NCBI GenBank assembly: GCA_965198795.1
Contig: OZ240674.1
Location: forward strand, 3,038,001-3,102,000
DNA: 64,000 nucleotides
Direction: 5' to 3'
From: G965198795 sp965198795
GTDB taxonomy: Bacteria; Pseudomonadota; Alphaproteobacteria; Rhodospirillales; Casp-alpha2
The notes below the pieces were generated by a model. It ran no database searches. It had not been told where the DNA came from and saw only the letters and a list, made by a program, of their open reading frames with translations. Both the position numbers and the translations under genes were made by a program. Positions 1 through 9,717 of the stretch are shown in pieces (position 1 is the first letter of the stretch; every line of letters starts with the position of its first letter).

Positions 1-246
1 GCGTGACAGCCAACTGGTCTTCCATTGACTGAAAGCCCGCCAGGCGCGCTCTGGATGGCCCAGGTGACAGGCCGAGGATAACAGGCCCGCGGTGACGGCG
101 GCGAGCGCCAGCCCGAGTCCGGCCAGCCCAAACTCGCGGGTTGCCGGCAGATATCCCATGGAGCCCAGGACGCCCATCAGCGCCAACAAGCCATAGCCCG
201 CGCCGGAAGAGACCGTGAAGAAAATGACGGAAAAAGCTGGATGCAT
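1..246 (-). CDS. soeC: Sulfite dehydrogenase membrane anchor SoeC (DmsC-type), N-terminal part
   Basis: The first 82 codons of a DmsC/SoeC-type integral membrane subunit; the rest runs off the left edge. The protein starts MHPAFSVIFFTVSSGAGYG and has two hydrophobic stretches. It carries the family signature CHLGHPERAW followed by the FSQWKTSWLSR segment at the end of the first loop. In this family the subunit anchors the catalytic and iron-sulfur subunits to the inner face of the membrane and passes electrons to quinone. It lies 109 bases downstream of soeB on the same strand, so it is probably the third gene of that operon. An in-frame stop eight codons upstream fixes the start within a narrow range. 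Assigning sulfite rather than DMSO or polysulfide as substrate rests on the SoeA neighbour. Confidence 0.8.
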   Translation of the reverse strand, partial: MHPAFSVIFFTVSSGAGYGLLALMGVLGSMGYLPATREFGLAGLGLALAAVTAGLLSSACHLGHPERAWRAFSQWKTSWLSR

Positions 247-355
247 CCCACGCCGCCTTAATAACCCGCGTCACTTCCGCGCGAGCGGGCGGGAGTCCGG
301 CGGAGTGGATAGACCGGGCTCCGGCTTTTCCGGGAACGCTGCATGATTTTGACTT

Positions 356-1096
356 TCATCGCGACAAAACCTTATCGGCCCAGCGGAGCAGCGGATTTTC
401 AATTTTCTCCGCGTCCAAATCCTTTGGCGTCTCTTTCCGCCAAGCGGCCCGGCGGGGCCGCGGCGGCAAATACTTGTTGGTGGGTTCATAGCCCATCTCG
501 TCCATCAGATTAAAGCCGCCCCGCGCCTCCACCAACTTGGAAATGTCAGAGTCCGGGTCGCCCAAATCACCGAAATGGCGAGCGCTCGCCGGGCAGGTCG
601 ACACACAAGCGGGCACGCGGTCGCGTTCCTCTAGGTTTTCGTTATAGATGCGGTCAATGCAAAGCGTACATTTCTTCATCACGCCTTCCGTCTCGTCGAA
701 CTCGCGCGCGCCATAGGGGCACGCCCAACTGCACAGTTTGCAACCGATACATTTGGCTTCGTCCACCAAGACGATACCATCCTCGGCGCGTTTGAAGCTG
801 GCGCCCGTCGGACAGACGGTCACACAAGCTGCGTTTTCGCAATGCAGGCAGGATTTCGGGAAATGAACCGTCTGATTCGGTTCGCCCTTATCGCTTTCCA
901 CTTCGAACGTATGAATGCGGTTGAACCAGACGCCCCGCTGACCCTTGCCATAAGGGTTCACGTCCGTCAACGGCGCCGCGTGGCCGCCCGCGTTCCATTC
1001 CTTGCAGTTCACCGCACAGGCGTGGCACCCCACGCAAATGTCCAGGTCGATCACAAGTCCCAGTTGTTTGGGCGTGCGTCCGGGAAGGGCCGTCAT
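356..1096 (-). CDS. soeB: Sulfite dehydrogenase iron-sulfur subunit SoeB
   Basis: A 246-residue ferredoxin-like electron transfer subunit of the DmsB/PsrB/SoeB family, with four cysteine clusters for [4Fe-4S] centres: CVGCHACAVNC near residue 20, CLHCENAACVTVCP near 85, CIGCKLCSWACPYGA near 118, and a later CTLC plus CVSTCPASA pair. It has no signal peptide, so it should act in the cytoplasm, which fits SoeABC rather than exported DMSO reductases. Its ATG overlaps the soeA TGA by four bases (ATGA), indicating translational coupling. It would carry electrons from the molybdenum subunit SoeA to the membrane subunit encoded downstream. Family assignment is firm; the exact substrate comes from the whole operon. 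Confidence 0.88.
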   Translation of the reverse strand: MTALPGRTPKQLGLVIDLDICVGCHACAVNCKEWNAGGHAAPLTDVNPYGKGQRGVWFNRIHTFEVESDKGEPNQTVHFPKSCLHCENAACVTVCPTGASFKRAEDGIVLVDEAKCIGCKLCSWACPYGAREFDETEGVMKKCTLCIDRIYNENLEERDRVPACVSTCPASARHFGDLGDPDSDISKLVEARGGFNLMDEMGYEPTNKYLPPRPRRAAWRKETPKDLDAEKIENPLLRWADKVLSR

Positions 1097-3960
1097 TGGT
1101 TACGCCCCTTCCGGAAATCAGCGCCGTAATTCAGGACGCCCGGCGGCTGTTTCAGTCCCGGCGGTTTGGCCGCGGCCTCCGGACGGGGCCACGTGACGCC
1201 GAACTCTTCCGGTTTGCACTTTTCGATTCTCACCCGCAGGTCATACCAGGCGGCCTGTCCGGTGACCGGGTCCGAGTTGGCGTAGCGGTAACCGTCCGCG
1301 CGCGGCGGCAGCAGTTCCGAAATGATGTGGTTCATCAGAAAGCCTTTCCTGGACTCGCCCGCGTCCTTGTCCAGGTTCCAGGCCCCCTGGCGCTTACCGA
1401 TGGCGTTCCAGGTCCAGACCGTGCGGTCGTTAACGCCATCCATCACGCAAGCCTCCGCCTTGACCCGGCCATGGTGACTTTCCAACCAGACCCAGTCGCC
1501 AGTCTCGACGCCTTCCTCATCGGCGACGGCGCGCGAGACATAGAGCCGGTTGTCGCCGGTAATTTGGCGCAGCCAGGCGTTCTGCGATCCCCAGGAATGG
1601 TACATCTGCATGGGACGCTGGGTCAGCGCGTGCAACGGGAAGGCATCCCCGTCCACCATGGAGCCCTCGAAGGGCGGATACCAGAGCGGCAATGGATCGA
1701 AGTAGGCACGGATACGCTCGCGCAGATCATCCGGCGGTTGGACGCCGCCATGCCCTTCCGCGGCCAATTTGAAACGCTGCAAGGGTTCCGAATAAACCTG
1801 CATCAACACCTGATCGGCGCTCCCGGCGAAGCCGACCTTGGCCGCCCATTCCAGATAACCCTTATTGGCCATCTTGAAATATTTGTGCTCGTCCGGGAAT
1901 TCGTGGGACCAGAAGCAACCGTTCTCGACGTACTTCTCAAGCTGGTTCGGATTCACCGCCCCCTTACAATCCTGACCTCCGTCCTTGCCGCGCCATCCCG
2001 CCAGCGGGCCAATACCGGGACCACGGGTATGGTTGACGATGTAATCCGCATAACCGCCAGGATACTTTGGCTCGCCATAAACCTCGACCATCCCCGGCAA
2101 ACCCAGCCGCGCGCCCAAATCCAACAGCACGGACTGGAACGGCCGAACATCCCGGTCCGGCTCCACGACCGGTTGGCGGATGGCGTCCCGCGCGGCGTCG
2201 GCCGAGCTGATCGGACGATCCAGGAGCGAGATGCAATCCCAGCGTTCAAGGTAGGTGGTGTCAGGCAGGATCAGGTCCGCATAGGGCACCATCTCCGAGA
2301 AATAGGCGTCCGCGTAGATGAGCCGGGGAATGCGGTATTCACCCGTCTCTTCATCCACGTCCGTCAGCATCTCCATGACGCCGGACGTGTTCATGGTGGA
2401 ATTCCAACTCATGTTGGCCATGAACATCATCAAGGTGTCGATCTTGTAGGGATCCCGCTTCCAGGCATTGGTGATGACCATATGCATCATGCCGTGGACC
2501 GCGAGGGGATATTCCCAACTGAACGCCTTGTCGATACGGCGCGGGCTGCCGTCCGGGTTGACCAACAAGTCTTCCGGCCCCGTCGGGAAACCCAAGGGAG
2601 CCCCCTGCAATGGCGCGCCCGCGCCTATCTGATTGGTTTTACCGGCGGGCTTCAGGGGGGGCGGAGCCGTTTTCGGGAACGGCGGCTTATAGCGGAATCC
2701 GCCCGGCACGTCGATGGCGCCCAAAATCATTTGCAGCATGTGCAGAGTCCGGCAGGTGTGGAATCCGTTCGAATGCGCGGAAATCCCCCGCATGGCGTGA
2801 AAGCTGACCGGACGGCCGATCATCTTGCCGTGCTCGCGCCCGGCCCAGTCGGTCCAGGGAATATCGAGTTCAACCGTTTCCTCGAAGGCCACCTGAGCCA
2901 GTTCAGCCGCAATACGTTTGATGTCGACGGACGCAATGCCGGTTTCCTCCGACACCGCCTCGGGCGCATATTTGGCGTCCAGACAGCGTTCCGCCATCAG
3001 CTTAAAGGCGGGAACGGCCTTGCGGCCATCGGGCAACGTGACGTCCGCCACCAAGGCGGGCTTGATATCCACGTCACGGGCGTTCACCAGGACCTGTTTT
3101 TCCGAATCCCAGGCCAGAGGATCGCCGCTATCCCCCCGGGCGAACAGACCGTGGTCCGCGGCGCCCTCGTCCTGAATGACCAGCCAGGGCGCGTTTGTAT
3201 AGCGCACCAGGTAATCGTCATCGACCTTGCCAGCTTTCAGCAGTTCATGAATCAAGCTCATGACGAACAGACCGTCGGTCCCCGGGCGAATTCCGATCCA
3301 TTCGTCCGCGATGGACGAATAGCCGGACCGGACCGGATTGACGGAAACGAACTTCGCGCCCCGGCCCTTGATCTGGCCAAGGCCCATCTTGATCGGGTTC
3401 GAGTCATGGTCCTCGGCGACGCCGAACATCATGAAGTATTTCGTGTGCTCCCAATCGGGTTCGCCAAATTCCCAGAAACTGCCGCCGATCGTATAGATGC
3501 CCGCAGCCGCCATGTTGACGGAACAGAATCCGCCGTGGGCCGCGAAATTGGGGGTCCCGAACATGGACGCCCACCAGCCGGTCAACGCCTGGGATTGATC
3601 GCGCCCCGTAAAAAAAGCCAAGCGGCGGGGATCCGTCGCGCGAATCCGTGACAGCCATTCGGTCGCCGTCTCCAATGCCTCATCCCATTCGATTTCCTTG
3701 AACTCGCCCGACCCCCGGGGACCGACGCGCTTCAGGGGCTTGGTCAGTTTGGCCGGCGAGTATTGCGTCATGATGCCGGCTGAGCCCTTCGCGCAGAGCA
3801 CGCCCTTGTTCACCGGATGATTCGGGTTGCCCTGGATATAGCGGATACGGCCGTCCTTCAGGTACACACGGATACCGCAACGGCACGCGCACATGTAACA
3901 GGTCGTGGTTTTAATCTCGTCGGCCACCTCGGGCGAGGTGTCGATGGGGGTTTCGGCCAT
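1093..3960 (-). CDS. soeA: Sulfite dehydrogenase molybdopterin subunit SoeA
   Basis: A 955-residue molybdopterin oxidoreductase. Near the N-terminus it has the [4Fe-4S] motif CYMCACRCG, with the fourth cysteine in VNKGVLCAKGSAG. Molybdopterin-binding segments follow, and the C-terminal dinucleotide-binding domain contains ALTQRPMQMYHSWGSQ. There is no twin-arginine signal, so the enzyme is cytoplasmic, as known for SoeABC, which oxidises sulfite directly to sulfate and feeds quinone. I chose the ATG at 3960 because GGAGGAG sits just upstream; an in-frame ATG 20 codons earlier lacks such a site. Operon order is soeA-soeB-soeC. The divergent neighbour is a sulfate-activation operon, supporting a sulfur role. 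Related PsrA/PhsA enzymes are the main alternative. Confidence 0.85.
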   Translation of the reverse strand: MAETPIDTSPEVADEIKTTTCYMCACRCGIRVYLKDGRIRYIQGNPNHPVNKGVLCAKGSAGIMTQYSPAKLTKPLKRVGPRGSGEFKEIEWDEALETATEWLSRIRATDPRRLAFFTGRDQSQALTGWWASMFGTPNFAAHGGFCSVNMAAAGIYTIGGSFWEFGEPDWEHTKYFMMFGVAEDHDSNPIKMGLGQIKGRGAKFVSVNPVRSGYSSIADEWIGIRPGTDGLFVMSLIHELLKAGKVDDDYLVRYTNAPWLVIQDEGAADHGLFARGDSGDPLAWDSEKQVLVNARDVDIKPALVADVTLPDGRKAVPAFKLMAERCLDAKYAPEAVSEETGIASVDIKRIAAELAQVAFEETVELDIPWTDWAGREHGKMIGRPVSFHAMRGISAHSNGFHTCRTLHMLQMILGAIDVPGGFRYKPPFPKTAPPPLKPAGKTNQIGAGAPLQGAPLGFPTGPEDLLVNPDGSPRRIDKAFSWEYPLAVHGMMHMVITNAWKRDPYKIDTLMMFMANMSWNSTMNTSGVMEMLTDVDEETGEYRIPRLIYADAYFSEMVPYADLILPDTTYLERWDCISLLDRPISSADAARDAIRQPVVEPDRDVRPFQSVLLDLGARLGLPGMVEVYGEPKYPGGYADYIVNHTRGPGIGPLAGWRGKDGGQDCKGAVNPNQLEKYVENGCFWSHEFPDEHKYFKMANKGYLEWAAKVGFAGSADQVLMQVYSEPLQRFKLAAEGHGGVQPPDDLRERIRAYFDPLPLWYPPFEGSMVDGDAFPLHALTQRPMQMYHSWGSQNAWLRQITGDNRLYVSRAVADEEGVETGDWVWLESHHGRVKAEACVMDGVNDRTVWTWNAIGKRQGAWNLDKDAGESRKGFLMNHIISELLPPRADGYRYANSDPVTGQAAWYDLRVRIEKCKPEEFGVTWPRPEAAAKPPGLKQPPGVLNYGADFRKGRNQ

Positions 3961-4332
<372 letters not shown>

Positions 4333-5127
4333 ATGGATCACCTTGATCAATTGGAAGCCCAATCGGTCTACATCATCCGCGAAGCCTTTAACCGGCTTGA
4401 AAAGATCGGCATGCTCTGGTCGCTCGGCAAGGATTCGAACGTCATGGTCTGGCTCGCCAAAAAAGCTTTCCTCGGCCACGTTCCCTTCCCTGTCGTTCAT
4501 GTCGATACGGGCAAGAAGTTCCCCGAGATGTACGCCTTTCGCGAGCGTTACGAGAAAGAGTGGGGACTGCGCTTGATCCGGGGCGAATGCCCGCCCGTCG
4601 AAGAGATGGATCCGGACTTGCCGCCCGCGACGCGCGACGCCGCGCGCAAGACCCACGGTCTCAAGAAGCTGGTCGAGGCGGAACAATTCACCGGCATTTT
4701 CGCCGGTATCCGTAGGGACGAGGAAGGAACGCGCGCAAAGGAGCGCGTCTTTAGCCCCCGCTTGGAGGAGGCGGCCTGGGACGTGCGCGACCAGCCGCCG
4801 GAGTTCTGGAACCAGTACAACACCGAATTCCCGCAAGGCGCCCATGTGCGCATTCACCCTATCCTGCATTGGACGGAGCTGGATATCTGGCGCTACATCA
4901 AGCGCGAGGACATCCCGCAGGTGGAACTCTATTTCGCCAAGGACGGCAAACGGTATCGTTCGCTGGGTGATCGTGACATCACCAGTCCAATCGAAAGCTC
5001 CGCGTCCTCCATTGATGAAATTATCGAGGAATTGCAAGAGACCAGGGTCGCCGAACGCTCGGGCCGCGCCATGGATCATGAAGCGGAAGACAGCTTTGAG
5101 CGTCTGCGCGCCGATGGTTATATGTAA
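4333..5127 (+). CDS. cysD: Sulfate adenylyltransferase subunit 2 (CysD)
   Basis: A 264-residue PP-loop ATP pyrophosphatase. With CysN it makes adenosine 5'-phosphosulfate from ATP and sulfate. Diagnostic segments are LEAQSVYIIREAF at the start, the PP-loop SLGKDSNVM near residue 35, HVDTGKKFPEMY near 65, and FAGIRRDEEGTRAKERV near 120. It is shorter than the roughly 300-residue enterobacterial CysD and lacks the usual RTLGCWPLTGA segment, having KRYRSLGDRDITSPIES instead. I chose the ATG at 4333 because homology begins there; upstream in-frame starts add an unrelated leader. It is followed 14 bases later by cysNC, with an AGGGAGG ribosome site in the gap. Confidence 0.88.
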   Translation: MDHLDQLEAQSVYIIREAFNRLEKIGMLWSLGKDSNVMVWLAKKAFLGHVPFPVVHVDTGKKFPEMYAFRERYEKEWGLRLIRGECPPVEEMDPDLPPATRDAARKTHGLKKLVEAEQFTGIFAGIRRDEEGTRAKERVFSPRLEEAAWDVRDQPPEFWNQYNTEFPQGAHVRIHPILHWTELDIWRYIKREDIPQVELYFAKDGKRYRSLGDRDITSPIESSASSIDEIIEELQETRVAERSGRAMDHEAEDSFERLRADGYM

Positions 5128-5141
5128 GGGAGGCTGGACCG

Positions 5142-7043
5142 ATGACCATCGCACAAGCCGCCGCTTCCCCGGTCAACGCCGGGAACGCCGAAAAGCAAGC
5201 CCTTACGCTGGTCTTCGTTGGTCATGTCGATCACGGCAAATCCACCCTGGTGGGCCGCCTGCTGGCCGATCTGGACGCACTTCCCAGCGGCAAACTCGAG
5301 CAAATCGAGGCCATGTGCGAGAAGCGCGGCATACCGTTCGAATGGGCCTTCGTGCTGGATGCGCTTCAGGCCGAGCGGGACCAGGGCGTCACCATCGACA
5401 TTACCCAGGTGCAGTTCTTCTCGAATGACCGCCGCTACGTCATCATTGACGCGCCGGGCCACCACGAGTTCATCAAGAACATGGTGACCGGCGCCGCGCA
5501 GGCTGACGCCGCAGTGCTGTTGGTGGACGCGGGTGACGGTGTGCGCGAGCAAACCCGCCGCCACGCGTATCTCACACACATGCTGGGCGTCAGACAGATT
5601 TTGGTGGCGGTCACCAAGATGGATTTGGTCGGCTACTCGGAGGCCCGGTTCGAAGAGGTCAAAACCGATATCCTGAAGTATCTCGCCACGATCGGGATCG
5701 ACGCGGCCAACGTTCGGGTCGTCCCAACCGCCGCCCGCGACGGCGGCAATGTCGTCAACCGGATCGATCCGATGGCTTGGCACCAAGACGCGACTTTGAT
5801 CGAGAGCCTTCATGCCCTCGAACCCGCCCGCGCGCCCATTGACGAGCCGCTGCGGCTCTTTATCCAGGATGTCTATAAGTTCGACGCCCGGCGTATTTTC
5901 GCGGGCCGCGTCGAAACGGGTTCGCTGAAAATAGGCGACGAACTGCTGTTCTCGCCAGGCAACCGCCGGGCCAAAATCTCGTCCATCGAAACCTTCAACA
6001 CGCCGGTGAAAACGGAAGCGTTCGCGGGCGAGTCCGTCGGAATCACCTTGGATCAGCAATTGTTCGTTGAACGCGGCCATGTCGCGACACACGCGGATAC
6101 GCCGCCGTCGCTCACCAACAGCTTCAAGGGCCGTTTGTTCTGGCTGGGTCACGCGCCGCTGGTTACGTTCAAACGCTACAAGATGAAATTAGGCACAGCG
6201 GACACCATCGTCCAAGTCACCAGTATTGAGCGCGTTATCGACGTGGACGACATGGGTCATGTCCCGGCCAACGAAGTCAAACGCAATCAAATCGCCGAGG
6301 CGCGCTTCTCGGCGCGCGGCCTGCTGGCTTTGGATCACTTCGAACATTGCGCGGCGACGGGCCGATTCGCGCTGGTGGAGGATCACCAAATCGTCGGCGG
6401 CGGGCTCATCGATTTGAAAGGGATTGAGACCGCCTCCGTCGAGGCTCCCGTATCCTCTCACGTGCAGCGCGTCGATCATCATGTCCCGCTGGAAGACCGC
6501 TGGCGCATGAACGGCCATAAGAGCGGCGTCCTTTGGTTCACGGGGCTCCCGGCTTCTGGAAAGACATCGCTTAGCCAAGCCCTGGAAGAGGCGCTTTTCG
6601 CCAAAGGCATGCAGGTTTATGTGCTGGATGGCGACAACGTCCGCCAGGCGCTGTCATCCGACCTGGGTTTCTCGCCGCAGGATCGTCGTGAAAACATCCG
6701 GCGCGTCGGTGAGGTGGCGCAAGTGATGGCCCGCGCGGGTTTCATCGTCGTCAGCGCGTTTATCTCCCCTTATCGCGCGGACCGGGACCTGATTCGAGCC
6801 GCGGCGGGCACGTTCTTCCATGAGGTCTATCTGGACGCCCCCGCCGAGATTTGCGAAGCCCGCGATCCGAGAGGGCTCTATACCCTCGCGCGTTTGGGAG
6901 AAATCGAGAAATTCACTGGCGTCAGCGCGCCTTACGAGGCGCCCGTCGCGCCGGAGTTGACCTTGCCCACGGGCGAGGAGAGCCTCAATGACAGCTTGAC
7001 GCGGCTGATCGACTACACGGCCAAAGCCTTCGCGCTCGATTGA
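5142..7043 (+). CDS. cysNC: Bifunctional sulfate adenylyltransferase subunit 1 / APS kinase (CysN-CysC fusion)
   Basis: A 633-residue fusion. Residues 20-440 are the CysN GTPase, with G1 GHVDHGKSTLVGRLL, G3 DAPGHHEF and G4 TKMD, followed by the translation-factor-like beta-barrel domains. Residues 455-633 are APS kinase, with P-loop GLPASGKTSL, DGDNVRQALSSDLGFS and the AFISPYR and FTGVSAPYEAP signatures. CysN drives APS formation by GTP hydrolysis and CysC phosphorylates APS to PAPS, so the pair cysD-cysNC carries sulfate to PAPS. The switch region reads LDALQAERDQGVTIDI, close to the usual form. It ends four bases before the converging protease gene. Confidence 0.93.
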   Translation: MTIAQAAASPVNAGNAEKQALTLVFVGHVDHGKSTLVGRLLADLDALPSGKLEQIEAMCEKRGIPFEWAFVLDALQAERDQGVTIDITQVQFFSNDRRYVIIDAPGHHEFIKNMVTGAAQADAAVLLVDAGDGVREQTRRHAYLTHMLGVRQILVAVTKMDLVGYSEARFEEVKTDILKYLATIGIDAANVRVVPTAARDGGNVVNRIDPMAWHQDATLIESLHALEPARAPIDEPLRLFIQDVYKFDARRIFAGRVETGSLKIGDELLFSPGNRRAKISSIETFNTPVKTEAFAGESVGITLDQQLFVERGHVATHADTPPSLTNSFKGRLFWLGHAPLVTFKRYKMKLGTADTIVQVTSIERVIDVDDMGHVPANEVKRNQIAEARFSARGLLALDHFEHCAATGRFALVEDHQIVGGGLIDLKGIETASVEAPVSSHVQRVDHHVPLEDRWRMNGHKSGVLWFTGLPASGKTSLSQALEEALFAKGMQVYVLDGDNVRQALSSDLGFSPQDRRENIRRVGEVAQVMARAGFIVVSAFISPYRADRDLIRAAAGTFFHEVYLDAPAEICEARDPRGLYTLARLGEIEKFTGVSAPYEAPVAPELTLPTGEESLNDSLTRLIDYTAKAFALD

Positions 7044-7047
7044 AAAG

Positions 7048-8595
7048 TCAACTCTGAGGCGCGGACTTCACATTCGCCAGGAACTGCTGGGTAGAGCCAG
7101 CCTCAAGATATTCGATGGCGCATCCCAGGACGTGGTCCTTACGGTCGGGACGGCGCGGAACGTCCAAGCCGGGACAGCTATCCTTGAGCACCACCGGGCG
7201 GCCCTTAAGCGTCGGATCCGTCCAATTTTCCGCGGCGATCGCGCCGGGAAGATCCGCTTCTCGTTGCAATTCGAGCGCTTCTCTTGACTTGACCCAGATG
7301 TCTGGGACAACGCCCTTGGCCTGAATCGTATGACCATCCGGCGAGTAATAGAGCGCCGTCGTCAGACGCAACGCCCCGTGTCCCGGCAACGGCATAATCG
7401 TTTGAACCGAGCCTTTGCCGAACGACTGGGTTCCAAGCACGACGGCGCGCTTATGAAATTGAAGCGCGCTGGCGACAATTTCCGACGCTGAAGCGGAGCC
7501 GCCGTCCACCAAAACCACCATGGGCAGGTCGCGGGCCAAATCGCCCTGATCAGCGGAATAATATCTCAGATTGTCCAACGTCCGCCCGCGGACCGAGACG
7601 ATTTCACCGGCGTCCAGGAAGCTGTCGGCAAGAATCACGGACTGGTCCAGTAATCCACCCGGATTGGCCCGTAAATCCAGCACCAGCCCTTTGAGGAGCT
7701 TTCCGCCACTGGTAGAAAGCGATGCGAGGGCTTTGGCGATGCCGCTTTCGACTTTTTCCGTGAATCGCGTCACGCGGACGTAGCCGATGTCTCCCTCGCG
7801 CCGCCATTTGACGGCTTCTACTGTGATGATGGCGCGAACGAGGGTCACCGGGAAATCATCAACGCCCTCGCGGCGGATGATCAAGTCGATGGAGGTTCCC
7901 GGCTCGCCCCGCATCAAGTCAACGGCCTGGGAGAGAGTTTTACCCTTAATCGGAGCCCCGTTCACGCGGGTGATGAAGTCGCCCGCCCGCAGACCCGCGC
8001 GCTGAGCCGGCGTGTTGTCGATGGGCGAGACGACCTTAACCAGTTCATCTTCCAGGACGACCTCGATTCCCAATCCGCCAAACTGGCCGGAGTTATTTTG
8101 GAACAGGTCATGGTAATCTTTTTGATTGAGGTAATCGGAGTGCGGATCCAAAGATCTCAGCATCCCGCGGAGCGCCGTCTCAACCAGCGGACCGGACTGG
8201 AGAGAGCCGGCCGCCGGCCCGGCTTGCTCAACCGCGTCAATCGCCGCCGTCACCAGGTCCGCGTCGGGCACCTCGGACACATAGGCCGACTTCACCCGGC
8301 GGAGCGCAAAGCGGAAATAGTCCAAATCCCCGTCGTTTTGCGCGCTCGAGTATGTTTGGTAAGTTGCGGAAAACCGGTCGAGCTGTTCCTTGGTTTCCGC
8401 GTTCAGCGTCAACTTGTCGGCCCCAACGGCCTCAAGAACCCGGCTGATTTGATCGCTTTTGGTCGAGCATCCTCCGATGGCCGCCACGGTGAACACCGCA
8501 AGCAAACCCCAGGCGGACCAAAGACGCACGGACTTCGAACCCGGACCCATGGGCCGGATTTTATCCACTTCGGGCGGCGTGCGCCACTCAGACAT
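7048..8595 (-). CDS. C-terminal processing peptidase (S41 family, CtpA-like)
   Basis: A 515-residue serine protease of the S41 family. The N-terminus has a hydrophobic segment ending in AIGGC, a probable lipoprotein signal with Cys near residue 43, so it should act in the periplasm on a membrane anchor. A PDZ domain (about residues 165-250, with GLGIEVVLEDELVKVVSP) precedes the catalytic domain. The nucleophile lies in GGSASASEIVASALQ and the catalytic lysine in QSFGKGSVQT. Family members trim the C-termini of periplasmic and envelope proteins. A GAGGAG site lies six bases before the ATG. It converges with cysNC at a four-base gap and shares no obvious function with it. Confidence 0.9.
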   Translation of the reverse strand: MSEWRTPPEVDKIRPMGPGSKSVRLWSAWGLLAVFTVAAIGGCSTKSDQISRVLEAVGADKLTLNAETKEQLDRFSATYQTYSSAQNDGDLDYFRFALRRVKSAYVSEVPDADLVTAAIDAVEQAGPAAGSLQSGPLVETALRGMLRSLDPHSDYLNQKDYHDLFQNNSGQFGGLGIEVVLEDELVKVVSPIDNTPAQRAGLRAGDFITRVNGAPIKGKTLSQAVDLMRGEPGTSIDLIIRREGVDDFPVTLVRAIITVEAVKWRREGDIGYVRVTRFTEKVESGIAKALASLSTSGGKLLKGLVLDLRANPGGLLDQSVILADSFLDAGEIVSVRGRTLDNLRYYSADQGDLARDLPMVVLVDGGSASASEIVASALQFHKRAVVLGTQSFGKGSVQTIMPLPGHGALRLTTALYYSPDGHTIQAKGVVPDIWVKSREALELQREADLPGAIAAENWTDPTLKGRPVVLKDSCPGLDVPRRPDRKDHVLGCAIEYLEAGSTQQFLANVKSAPQS

Positions 8596-8619
8596 CGAAT
8601 CTCCTCAAATGGCGCCTTA

Positions 8620-9552
8620 TCAACCGTCCGCCGTAATTTTCTTTATCAATTCGTCCAGGACGCGTTCGGCCTCGTCGTTCTCGACTTGGCACGTGCCAGC
8701 CGCTTCGTGACCCCCGCCATCGTACTTCAGCATCAATTCGCCCAAGTTCGTGTTCGACGACCGGTTCAGAATGGACTTACCCGCCGCAAACACCGTGTTC
8801 AGCTTTTGCAGCCCCCACATGACGTGGATCGAGATATTGGCGTCCGGATACAGCGCGTAAATCATGAACCTGTTGCCAGCATAGATGGTTTCTTCATTGC
8901 GAAGATCAAAGACGACCAGATTACCATGAACGACAGAGCATTTCTTGATCTGTTCAACCTGCTTTTCACTGTGGTCGTGGTAGAGCCGCGTTCGCTCTTT
9001 CACATCGGGCAAATCCAATATCTGCTCAATCGAATGATCCCGGCAGTAATCAATCAAATCCATCATCAGTTGATAGTTGGACACCCGGAACTCACGGAAC
9101 CGGCCGAGGCCAGTGCGCGCGTCCATGATGAAATTCATCAAATCCCAGCTTTGCGGGCTCAGCACGTCCTCTTTCGAAAACCGGGCGGCGTCGGCCTTGT
9201 CAACCGCATCCATCATATCGTCCGGGATCGCGGGAAAAGCGGATTTACCGCCGTAGTGGTCGTAGACAACCCGCGCAGCGGACGGCGCGCTTGGATCAAT
9301 CACATGATTGTCCGGTTTCTCCTCGACGCGCATGGTTTCGCTCAGGTGATGGTCAAAAGCCAGATGAACGCCTGGAACATAAGGCAGGTTCGTCGTGATA
9401 TCACGGTTGGACACCAGGATGGAGCCGTCCTGCATGTCTTTCGGGTGCACGAACTTGATATCATCAATAATGTCCAGTTCCTTCAACAGAACCGCACAGA
9501 CCAAACCATCAAAATCACTACGGGTGATCAGACGAAATTTCTTGTCGCTCAT
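8620..9552 (-). CDS. DHH-family phosphoesterase
   Basis: A 310-residue member of the DHH/DHHA1 phosphoesterase superfamily. The N-terminal domain has RSDFDGLVCAVLL in place of the usual first metal motif, and the name-giving motif in LAFDHHLSE near residue 85. The C-terminal DHHA1 substrate motif is YDGGGHEAAGTCQ near residue 285. Members hydrolyse phosphoester or pyrophosphate bonds (oligoribonucleotides, cyclic dinucleotides, polyphosphate); the substrate cannot be told from sequence. I chose the ATG at 9552, which gives MSDKKFRLITRSDFDG; an ATG four codons upstream is equally possible. It lies 24 bases upstream of the protease gene on the same strand and may be co-transcribed with it. Confidence 0.82.
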   Translation of the reverse strand: MSDKKFRLITRSDFDGLVCAVLLKELDIIDDIKFVHPKDMQDGSILVSNRDITTNLPYVPGVHLAFDHHLSETMRVEEKPDNHVIDPSAPSAARVVYDHYGGKSAFPAIPDDMMDAVDKADAARFSKEDVLSPQSWDLMNFIMDARTGLGRFREFRVSNYQLMMDLIDYCRDHSIEQILDLPDVKERTRLYHDHSEKQVEQIKKCSVVHGNLVVFDLRNEETIYAGNRFMIYALYPDANISIHVMWGLQKLNTVFAAGKSILNRSSNTNLGELMLKYDGGGHEAAGTCQVENDEAERVLDELIKKITADG

Positions 9553-9717
9553 GTTATTCCCCATCCGCCGCTCAAGCGTTCCTGCTATCTTCGGGCCAGT
9601 CCGGCCCACTTGTTATCAAATCCCACCAGCTCTCCGCGCCCGCCGGCGCCATGCATACGATAAATCCTATGCTCCCTTCCTGGTTGTCGAAGACGGGAGT
9701 TTGACCAGAAATTGCCG

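Noticed and set aside
1096..3651. Very long open frame on the + strand opposite soeA
   Set aside because: It is a shadow of soeA created by GC-rich codon use. It has arginine/histidine-rich low-complexity sequence and no domain, while the - strand frame shows all the molybdopterin motifs.
8098..9663. A 521-codon open frame on the + strand across the protease and DHH genes
   Set aside because: Its translation has no recognisable family and it spans two well-supported genes on the other strand.
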